Assembly: GCA_008360975.2 (NCBI GenBank)
Contig: CM039211.1
Coordinates: 70,515,965 to 70,579,964, forward strand
Direction of reading: 5' to 3'
From: Lichenostomus cassidix
Taxonomy: Eukaryota > Chordata > Aves > Passeriformes > Meliphagidae
DNA: 64,000 bases
Below are positions 26,701 to 36,404 of the stretch, in pieces. A model generated the notes under the pieces. That model saw only the letters and a list, made by a program, of their open reading frames with translations, searched no databases and was not told the DNA's origin. Numbering within the stretch: position 1 is the stretch's first letter; each line of letters opens with the position of its first letter. The translations under genes were made by a program, and so were the position numbers.

Positions 26701-29700
26701 AATTCAACAATGTAAAAATTCACAGGGTATAATGTGAGGTTTTATAGAGGTACTTGGCACTTCACACTATATATATTTTTGTTACAGGAAAAATATTTCC
26801 GTTTTACAATTGTTTAGCATAAAAATTATACCAAATTTTCCAGTCCACACTGAACGATCTATCATCTCACACTCTTTGATGTTATTCATTTTAATGGTGT
26901 GTGCTTAAATTGGGCTTTACTCATCCTGTTTAGTACCTGTGTTCCCATGAGATTCCCATAAAAGCATGTGTGGCTCTTTTATGGCAGGGAATCCAGACCC
27001 ATATAAACTGCAGCCAAGCCCCAGGTGGGAAGGAATAAAGCCAAGGACTTGTGAAACTGAGGAAGAGATGATGGAGGCTGCAGGAGAGGGAGGTGAGTGT
27101 CTGTAAATCTCCTTGGGAAGAGCCTCACAGAGGGGAGTTTCATTCAGTTTCTTTCCCCAGCTTCAGGGGGATTCCTGCAGTCATGTCCTGATCAGGATGT
27201 GGATTTGTCAGTGAGACCTCCCTGACTTAAGGAGAAGAGTCTGGTTGCCTCACATGCACCCAGAATCTGCCTAATGACTCATAAACCATGAGGTTATTTC
27301 CAAACAAAATTAGATTTGCATGGTTCAACATCCCCTAAAAGTCATTCTGGTGATTCCATTCAGGCCTGCCCTTCCTCTGGGATGTGCAGGGTGAAGACTC
27401 CTCTCCTCTATATTTTTTTAATTAGGTTTTCAGGTTCTTAGAAACACATTAATTAGTCTGACGCCTCTTAATGGCAGCAGGTCATGTACATGGACACCTG
27501 AAATTCTGAGGTTACTTTAGAAATTTCAAAAGAAAAAGGTGCTCCACCAGCATAAAGGGCAAACATATTGAAAAACCTTTAGAAATGTCACTAATCTTAA
27601 ATACATAGAAGTTCTCATTTGAAATTCTATCAAATTAGGGAATGGAGTTGCATGCATGAAGATAAGACAATTTATGAAATGTTTTGGAAACACAGACAGG
27701 AATCCATGAAATGGGGCTACTTGGTCTGATTCTATTAGGACATGAGGCCTTCTTGCAGGAGAAAATCATCCATGCTCTGGAAGGAAGGGGAAAACGACAA
27801 GAGAATTTCCTTGGGGGTACACAATTAAAGAAAACAAACTATGTAGTCTGGTTTAGGAATTAGAATTGGTGGAAACAGTCTGTAGAAAAGCCTCAGTGTA
27901 ACTGAAAGCAAGAGTGGATAAAGATGTGACTGAAAGGTTGATGTGCTAGTGAAGGAAATTTGTAACAAGGGTTTCTGCCCAAGCCTGGAGATTCAGCTGG
28001 AGACAACCAGGGAGACTAAAGGAGAAGATTATTGGGCATCAGTATTGAGAGACCATGAAAAATGCCAGTATGATCTGTCAGTGCCAGTAGAGATAGAGAA
28101 ATATTAATGATATTGTACAAGGCACTGAGACATCTCAATGGGAGTTATGGGGAGATTGCCCATCTGTAATGAGAAAAGATGAAATAAATCTGTAACAAAT
28201 GATGGGAGAGAAAAACAGAATGTACCTGGGAACTGCTAGGGGATGGATAATCAGGGCTTCTGCTGAGAACACAGGAATCTGAGTTAGGAAAATTTGGTCT
28301 TGGCTGTTTTAGACTATCACAGAATGATATTAATGTATATGTGGACCACATATACAATAGCATAATAAAAAGGTGAATGGTATTTCAGGATGTGTGACAA
28401 AGTGCTCTTGTCAGAGGTAGAGAACAGGAAATATTGTTACATGAGGTAAAGGTTAAGCTATGTACCTAAAACAGAAATGGGTTAAGAAATCCTACAGGAG
28501 AACAACAAAAAACCCACTTATACTCTTTAACCACACTATGCAATTTTTATTAAGAGCACCCTATGTGGCTGAGCATCAAGAGAGGAAGAGATGTAATCAA
28601 ACTGGAGGAAATTTTTTGCCCAAGGATAAATGGATGTGAATGAGAGATTAATAAATATGTAATTGGAACATCTGAGGAGATTCTTCAGCTACTGGAACAG
28701 AAGAATTAGAGAAAATAGCTCAGTGGTGTGGAAGAAAAGGAGAAAAATCTTGTTGGACATAAAATGGAGTTTGGAAAGTTTGTGGCTGGAAATTAAAGCT
28801 GAAGAAGCTTGCAGTGCTACTGAGCTGATGATGAGAATTCAGGGACGGATGCTGGAGAGTTAACCTCTTTCCTGGGAGAGAGACTCTGAAATTCCAAATA
28901 ATCCTGACAGCAGTGATCCAATTCTTTCCAAACGTTCAATGTTATGCTGTGATTTTCAATTGGTTCAGAGCTTCCTTTAACCTACTGTGTCCATATTTTC
29001 AATCCATGTCAAAAAGAACTGATATCAGTAAAGTCAGATTTTAAATTTGTATTAAGTTATGGTATAATTTGTATTACTTTATTTGCTTGTTTTTATCTCC
29101 TCCTTTTCTCTGGAAGGGCTCTTGGAAAGGAAATTATTAATTTAGTTCAATTCTCTCAAATTTAAATTCATTGTAAAGATATTTCGAGGAGAGGGACAAT
29201 AGAAGAGAAAGAGGGAAAGAATTAATTTTTCCATTGTCTCAAAATGTATTTTAGATCTCTTTCTTTACAAAATGTTCTCGAAAGTCTAAGAAAATAAGTC
29301 ATGTAACATATACCATAATGAATATTATCAGCTTATTACCTAATTAACACTAATATTTCTGTAAAGGTCTGGAAAATGGAATTTTAATATGCAGTAATCA
29401 CAGAACCACATGATTGATAACTTTCTCTCTGAAGCATCACTTTATTGCACTAGCAGGCTAGTTTTATAAAGAATAATTCAAAATTGTGTCTCCTTTAACT
29501 TTATTTAAAAGATTTCTGTTGCATTTCCTAGTCTAAAAAATAGAAAACAATAAATAATTAGGAAAAATATGTAGTATTATCTGAAAGGTAGAAGGTTATT
29601 TTAGAAGAGGAAACAAAAACCCTAATCTGTTACTTTATGATAGCATGGTGAATACAATGACTTCTTGTGATTATTATGATTATCTGAAAAATTCTTATTC

Positions 29701-31565
29701 TTGTCTCTGCTTTGTTGCAGGCTTTCTCAAAGAAAAGCCACTTATCTCTCTGTGCCACCATTCCCCCTGTTTTTAAAGGAAATAATATAATTCTTTACCT
29801 TGCCAGGGTTGCTAAAAGGGTAAGTGTTTTAAAGATTGAAGCTCTTTAGCTGTGGTGTAGGAGTTGGGATATATAAATAAATAAAGTCTGGTGCAGCAGA
29901 CTCAGGTTTGTTGCTGTGTAAAATCAAAGCTTTCATCTGTCAAGAATACACATGTCTGGAGGGAATGAAGTGCAGTAAGATGATGTGATGGTGGAATTAG
30001 GGTGACAGATATCCATAACCAAGCATACTATCTCCATCTCTGGCAAAGAAAAAAATGTTTTAAACCCAGTCACCCGTCTAAATATAATGATGATATCATT
30101 ACAGAGTCTGCACCCACTGACAAATGCAAGGCACTGCAGAAGCATAAGGCACTTCAAGTAAATAGTAACACAATTTTGTCAGAGGTTGAAAAGTTAATTC
30201 AGTCCTGGCCCCATTCGTATTGTTTTTAATATTTTTTATTATTTTATTGAATTGGTTTATAGGGTCTCTATATAATGCTCTTCAATTTACATCAGTTGAC
30301 AATGGGAACTTTGAGTGATGACAGAGCCTTGGAGTTGGGATTAATATAATGTTATATTCATATAAAGTAAAAATTCTTCCTGTAGTGTAGCTGCCTTCAA
30401 AGCATGCAGAGGTTTCTGCTGGTTTCTGAGCCCTGGACTCTGCTTCAGAGGGTTGTCAGGGTGACACCACAAAGGCAACTTGGAAACCAACAGAAAGTGC
30501 ATTCACTGTTTTAATTTTTGTAATTATTTAATTTTTTTTCCTGAATTAATCAGGTATGCATTACATATGCACAGTTATATGCACAGAGAAATATTCTCCT
30601 AAATTGTGAATGTTTAGGATCCTATAAGTGCTAAAAATACATCCACCCAAAAATTCAAACAAATCACTAAACAAATTGAGAACAAACCAAACAAAAGACA
30701 TCCCCAAGCAAACAAAACACTTGGGGAAGGCTTGACAAAAGCTTGACTTCTCTGATGGAGCTTTGTATGATCTCATTTTGTACATGGTGTGTCTCTTTTT
30801 GCTTTATACTCTTGAAAATTGAGAAATCACTGTCCCAGTGCCTGCACAGTAGGTCCAACACATCCTGAGTGCTCATGAAATTCTCTTTGGAACTTTTGGG
30901 CCAAAAAGCTGGAAGGCCCAGCCCTGGCTGGGTTCACATTTTGCTCTCCTTCCATGTAATTTATTTTTATACTCATTCTGATTTTCACTGCACAGGTAGC
31001 CTCCAAGAATTTTATCAATTTCTTTTCAGATAGCAATCATCACACCCAAAAAACAGAGAGATCTTCTTTCCTATCTCCAAAACAAAACCCCACACTGCAG
31101 AAGTATCACAGCATCTCCCTAATTTTGGGTGCCTTGTGTTGGCACATTCCCAGAAATTGGGATTACTTAGGAATGATTGGTTTGTAATGCGCTGGAGAAC
31201 ACTAGAACAAGCTGTCAGATATTTTTTTCCCTTTTGATAATCTATGCCATCTAGCAAAGACAAGATACTGGTTCTGGCAGATTGTCCTGAAGTGCTGTGA
31301 TGGTGTTGTATTTCTCTTCTCCTCATCTACTTGGAATTGGCTTATTTAACAAGTTTTAGCTCTGATAACAATCCTGCAGTCAGGTGGATCATATCTTAGG
31401 AGTGCAATTGCCACTGTCATCTCAAGGAAAAAAAAAATCCTGATATTCAGTCTGAATTAAAAAGCAATAAATGTTTAAATAAGTTAGAATTAATAAATAA
31501 TCTTTTATTTCTTTCCATATAGTAATTATTCCTCCTGGGTCTGATCTAAACACTAGTTTCACTCT
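23740..31565. other. No complete gene seen; long unique stretch
   Basis: Nearly 8 kb with no CR1 and no recognisable protein. Open frames reach 203 codons (-, 24742-25353) without a known domain. A TATA-like CATATAAAC at about 26998 is followed by GGAATAAAGCC, two ATGs and a GTGAGT near 27100 (see findings). Confidence 0.5.
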
Positions 31566-31570
31566 CCCAG

Positions 31571-31693
31571 GACTCCTAAGAAATGTAGGCAAATGGACTT
31601 TGGTGCCTTGGTGGTCAGGACTGAGGATTTCACCTGGAATGATGAGGAGAACAAAGAGCCTGCAGATCCTGCAGCCAAAGAAGAAGGTGTCGG
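31571..31693 (+). CDS. Candidate host exon, unidentified
   Basis: A 123-bp segment bounded by a good acceptor (TTTCACTCTCCCAG, ending at 31570) and a near-ideal donor (GTGAGTG from 31694). Its length is an exact multiple of three. In the open frame, which uses the first base to finish a previous codon, it encodes 41 residues with a coding-like composition, including DFGALVVRTEDFTWNDEEN and an acidic/lysine tail. It starts and ends in phase 2. The start phase matches the end of the candidate at 15016-15194, which would imply an intron of about 16.4 kb. I cannot name the protein. The retrovirus begins less than 1 kb downstream in the opposite orientation, as expected for an intronic insertion that was tolerated. 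It could still be a chance segment. Confidence 0.4.
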
Positions 31694-31699
31694 GTGAGT

Positions 31700-32660
31700 G
31701 AGCAGCAGAAATGACCACAATGACTACACATATATGTGCTCTTTGCCACAGCAGAAACAGCCAAAAATCAGTGTCCAAGAAGGTGAGAGATCTCTTACTA
31801 AAAATCCTCCCATTATTAAAACAGCAGATGCACCAAATTGGTGGCAACAAGTAGAACTCTTTACAGTCTCACAACCTGAACATCTCAGCTTGTGCTTAAA
31901 ATTGTCTCAGCTCTTCCTTTTGAGTAACCAGATCTCAGTTTTAATTTTTTTTTTCTCTTCTCTCCTGCAGGGGTTGGTAATTGGTGAAAGTAGAGATAAT
32001 CATCAAGAAAAAAAAGAAAAGGAAAAAGAAAGTTCAGGCAAGACAGCTGAATTGCCAAAGACAAGGAGAGAAGCTCCAAACCCCATAATTATGATGCATA
32101 TATTTGATGCATTTTGTGTTACTTTGTTAGGAAAAGTCTAAAGAAATCAAGTTCATTTTGATAGATGGGGTGAGTGTAATAGAGTGTAATAATAACAATT
32201 CTAGGTAATGTATGTTAATATTTATGACAGAAGAGAGCAGTAACAGTAGCCCTGAATGGGCAGACCTATGTTGAAATGGCACTCCAGGTGTCGGAATTTC
32301 TGGCTTCCTCTGGATACTTGGGTTTGTTTTGTTTTATTAAGTAGAATGAATAATTCATCTGCTGAAGACCTGGCTTTTGGCATTTGCTACCCTGCAGCAG
32401 AAAATTAACAGCTCTTCTAGCTCCTTTAGTGGCACAGTTGTTCCCTCATCTGCTTGGAGCTGGAAGGGGAGGAAAAGGACGACTAAAACATGTAGCCTAT
32501 GTTTAAACAGCAGAGAGATGACTTAGTAGAGCAAGGCTGGGATTTGTCATGCTTTATTTCAGCTATCTCAAATATTATTTCGTATAAAAAGGCCATGGTT
32601 TTTCATTCAGCAGTTAATGGATGGACAGCTAAAGGGTTTTTCAAGGCTTCCTCCCAAAGA
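31700..32660. other. Unique sequence up to the retrovirus; possible further splice acceptor
   Basis: Contains a strong polypyrimidine tract and acceptor (TTCTCTTCTCTCCTGCAG, ending at 31970) followed by a Lys/Glu-rich open frame to a TAA at 32139. That frame needs phase 0 and so does not join the 31571-31693 candidate directly. Confidence 0.4.
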
Positions 32661-32664
32661 GGTG
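32661..32664 (+). repeat. Target-site duplication GGTG, left copy
   Basis: GGTG lies immediately outside the 3' LTR and is repeated at 38555-38558 outside the 5' LTR. A fifth base does not match on either side, so the duplication is 4 bp. Confidence 0.85.
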
Positions 32665-33181
32665 TGTATTGGTTTGAAAACAAACCAGTGGGAGATCACA
32701 AGTCGAGATTGAAATTAAAAATAAGTGAAATAATACAAGGAAAAGCACTGACAAAGTCAGATACAACCTAACACCCTGTTAGGGTGGTAGTAGCAGTCCG
32801 ACTGAAGTAGTCCAGTTGAAGCGGTGATCCTGTGAAGGTCTAGTCTCCAGCTGAAGATCCAGTGGTAGCTCTGGTCCTCTGGGAACCCAGTAGACAGGGC
32901 TAGCTCAGGCAGTTCCAAGGCCAGGTTATATCCAGGTGGGAACACCTGGCTCCTCCCTCCTGGGCAGAGCATCCCGCAATGGGATAAGTCCATGAGTCAC
33001 ACGGTGGGTCCCTGATGGCCCATTGTCTGTCATGCGGGGTGGGTCATTAGCAGCTGGTAACAGCTAATGGATGGTCCATTGCCTGTCATCCGGAGTGGGT
33101 CATTAGCAGGTGATAGCAGCTAACGGCCCACAGCTGGTGGTAATAGAATACTTGACTACATCTATATTGCAACCTAGGACA
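32665..33181 (-). repeat. 3' LTR of the ERV-L-like provirus
   Basis: 517 bp, beginning TGTCCTAGG and ending CCAATACA in viral sense. It carries the same promoter elements as the 5' LTR: an AP-1 consensus at 32993-32999, an inverted E-box pair at 32932-32949 and a TATA-like box just after it in viral sense. It contains two full copies of a 56-bp U3 repeat. Confidence 0.95.
33014..33125 (-). repeat. 56-bp tandem duplication in U3 of the 3' LTR
   Basis: Copies at about 33014-33069 and 33070-33125, both with the + strand pattern CCATTG, CTGTCAT, CGG, GTGGGTCATTAGCA. The corresponding second copy in the 5' LTR has lost 11 bp. Duplicated U3 blocks in retroviruses often hold enhancers; that role is inferred here. 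Confidence 0.8.
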
Positions 33182-33529
33182 TTATCCACCCCTTATTCTA
33201 TTACCATCTACAGAGTTCTCACTTAAGATAAGGTCTCCCTGTGGGACACAACGGGTTTCCCCATCTGCCTGCATCACCCACCAAGTATAACCAGGTCCTT
33301 GGGCAAAAACAACCCCACGGATGGGTTTGCCTTTGCCTGAGGTGGGACTAATCCAAACAGTCTTTCCTAAAAAACCTCTTACGTGTACCACAGGGACTTT
33401 ATCTCCATCCACTGTGTGCAAAGGTTCGGACTCGGCAGGACCGGCTCGATTGATAGAACCCCTTGTGTTAACCATCCAGGTGGCCTTTGCTAAGTTCAGT
33501 TCCCAATTTTTTGAAGGTTCCCCCGCCAA
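33182..33529 (-). pseudogene. Integrase C-terminal part in a shifted frame
   Basis: The last part of integrase lies in a different frame from the rest of pol. It carries the C-terminal DNA-binding-like region (GDKVPVVHVRGFLGKTVWIS, then WWVMQADGETRCVPQGDLIL) and ends at a TAA at 33182-33184, one base from the 3' LTR. The change of frame falls at a run of six A (viral sense), + strand 33507-33512, consistent with a one-base insertion there. Because it is a homopolymer, a sequencing or assembly error should be excluded. No separate initiation is likely; this is the tail of the pol polyprotein. Confidence 0.85.
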
Positions 33530-36401
33530 GTGCCTTCAAAGTTGTCTTAAGTATTCCGTTGCACCGTTCAACTTTCCCAGCAGCTGGTGCATGATAGGGG
33601 ATATGGTATATCCATTCAATTCCGTGTTCTCTAGCCCAGGTGCTTATGAGGCCATTCTTGAAATGGGTTCCATTGTCAGACTCGATTCTCTCAGGGGTAC
33701 CATGTCTCCACAGGACTTGCTTTTCCAGACCCAAGATGGTGTTCCGGGCAGTAGCATGAGGTACAGGGTAGGTCTCTAACCATCCTGTGGTTGCTTCCAC
33801 CATGGTCAACACGTAGCGCTTTCCTTGGCGAGTTTGGGGAAGTGTGATGTAGTCAACTTGCCATACTTCCCCATACCTGTACTTTGACTATCGTTTACTA
33901 TACTACAGAGGCTTCACCCGCTTGGCTTGTTTGATTGCAGCGCAAGTCTCACAGCTGTGGATGACTTGTGAGATGTTGTTTATAGTTAAGTCTACCCCTC
34001 GGTTACGAGCCTACCTGTATGTCGCATCTCTCCCTTGATGACCAGAGGCATCATGGGCCCAACGAGCTAGAAATAATTCTCCTTTGTGCTGCCAGTCCAG
34101 ATCCACCTGTGACACTTCCACCTTGGCAGCTCGGTCCACCTGCTCGTTGTTACGATGCTCTTCATTAGCCCAACTCTTAGGTACATGTGCATCCACGTGT
34201 CGAACTTTCACGGTCAGCTTTTCTGCCCGGGCGGCGATGTCCTGCCAAATCTCAGCGGCCCAGATGGGTTTTCCTCTGCGCTGCCAGTTAGCCTTTCTCC
34301 AGCGATCTAACCATCCCCACAGTGCGTTGGCTACCATCCAGGAGTCGGTGTAGAGATAAAGCCTTGGCCATTTCTCTCGTTCAGCAATATCCAAAGCCAG
34401 TTGGATGGCTTTAAGCTCTGCGACCTGACTCGATCCACCTTGTCCCTCGGTAGCCTGTACAGCTTGTCGTGTGGGGCTCCATACTGCAGCTTTCCATTTC
34501 CGATCTGCACCTACAATTCGGCAGGAACCATCGGTGAAGAGGGCATAGCGTCTTTCACTCTCCGGCAGCTCGTTATACGGGGGTGCGTCCTCGGCACGTG
34601 CTACTTGCTCCTCTGCATCTTCTGAAGATAATTTAAAAGTCTCACCTTCAGGCCAGTTTGTTATAATTTCCAGAATCCCAGGGCGATTCGGGTTTCCAAT
34701 ACGGGCGCGCTGTGTGATGAGGGCAATCCATTTGCTCCACGTGGCATCAGTGGCATGGTGGGTAGAGGGAACCCTTCCCTTGAACATCCACCCGAGCACT
34801 GGCAGTCGGGGTGCAAGGAGAAGTTGTGTTTCTGTGCCGATCACCTCTGAGGCGGCTTGGACTCCTTCGTAAGCTGCCAAGATTTCTTTCTCGGTGGGAG
34901 TGTAGTTGACTTCAGACCCTCTGTAACTTCGACTCCAGAATCTCAGTGGTTGGCCTCGGGTCTCACCAGGCACCTTCTGCCAAAGGCTCCAGGACAGACC
35001 ATGGCTCCCGGCTGCAGAGTAGAGCACATTCTTTACCTCTGGTCCTGTCCTGACTGGTCCCAGGGCTACCGCATGAGCGATCTCCTGTTTGATCTGGGTG
35101 AAGGCTTGCTGCTGTTCAGGGCCCCAGTGGAAATCGTTCTTCTTGCGGGTTATGAGGTAGAGAGGACTCACAATCTGGCTGTACTCAGGGATGTGCATTC
35201 TCCAAAAGCCTATGGCGCCTAGGAAAGCTTGTGTCTCCTTCTTGTTGGTTGGTGGAGACATCGCGATGATCTTATTGATGACCTCAGAAGGAATTTGACG
35301 CCGTCCGTCTTGCCACTTTACTCCCAGGAACTGGATCTCTCGGGCAGGTCCCTTGACTTTGCTCTTCTTGATGGCGAAACCGGCTTCCAGGAGAATTCTG
35401 ATGATTTTCTCTCCTTTCCCAAATACTTCCGTTGCTGTGTCCCCCCACACAATGATGTCATCAATATACTGCAGATGTTCTGGAGCCTCATCCTTTTCCA
35501 GTGCAGCCTGGATCAGTCCATGGCAGATGGTGGGACTGTGCTTCCACCCCTGGGGCAGTCGGTTCCATGTGTACTGCACACCTCTCCAGGTGAAAGCAAA
35601 CTGAGGCCTGCACTCTGCTGCCAGAGGAATGGAGAAAAAGGCATTGGCAATGTCGATGGTCGCATACCACTTTGCTGCCTTGGATTCCAGCTCATACTGA
35701 AGTTCTAACATGTCCGGTACAGCAGCACTCAGTGGTGGTGTGACTTCATTCAGGCCACGGTAATCCACTGTCAGTCTCCATTCTTCACTGGACTTACGCA
35801 CCGGCCATATAGGGCTGTTAAAGGGTGAGTGAGCCTTGCTGACCACCCCTTGGCTCTCCAGTTCCCGAATCATCTTATGGATGGGGGCCACAGAGTCTCT
35901 GTCAGTGCGGTATTGCCGGCAGTGCACTGTTGCTGTAGCGATTGGTACCCGCTGTTCTTCAATTCTCAGTAGTCCTACAGCAGACGGGTTATCTGAGAGA
36001 CCAGGCAGGCTATTCAGTTGTCTTATGTCTTCTGTCTCTACGGCTGCTATCCCAAAAGCCCAGCGATGTCCCTTTGAGTCTTTGAAATATCCACTCCTGA
36101 GATAATCTATGCCGAGGATGCATGGGGCGTCTGGACCAGTCACAATGGGGTGTTTCTGCCACTCGTTCCCAGTTAAACTCACTTCAGCTTCCAGTACAGT
36201 CAGCTGCTGGGATCCTCCTGTCACCCCAGAAATGGAAATGGATTCGGTCCCCACATACCTGGATGGCATCAGGGTGCACTGAGCGCCGGTGTCAACCAAA
36301 GCCGTGTATCTTTGTGGGTCAGACGTGCCAGGCCATCGGATCTACACAGTCCAATAGATCCGGTTATCCCTTTCCTCTACCTGGCTAGAGGCAGGGCTCC
36401 T
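33468..36401 (-). pseudogene. pro-pol: protease, reverse transcriptase, RNase H, integrase (broken)
   Basis: Continues in the same frame as gag. The longest intact piece (34011-36299) starts at the retropepsin site DTGAQ and runs through RT with LPQG and the catalytic YIDD at 35457-35468, plus an earlier catalytic Asp in TIDIANAFF. RNase H follows with LFTDGS, AELKA, YTDSW and HVDAH. Integrase begins with the zinc-binding His pair (WAHDASGH) and CETC at 33942-33953. The catalytic triad is complete: Asp at 33852-33854, Asp at 33675-33677 and Glu at 33567-33569, with 58 and 35 residues between them. In-frame stops are TAG at 36342-36344, 34011-34013, 33903-33905 and 33888-33890. The frame ends at 33468 because of a frameshift at 33507-33512. 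The organisation and RT motifs fit ERV-L. No dUTPase is present. Confidence 0.95.
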
Positions 36402-36404
36402 CTA
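36386..36404 (-). promoter_or_regulatory. Hairpin containing the gag stop codon
   Basis: In viral sense TAGAGG (36404-36399), a 7-base loop, then CCTCTA (36391-36386). The gag TAG forms the base of this perfect 6-bp stem, and pro-pol continues in the same frame. The layout suggests expression of pol by stop-codon readthrough, as known in gammaretroviruses; that is inference. Confidence 0.5.
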
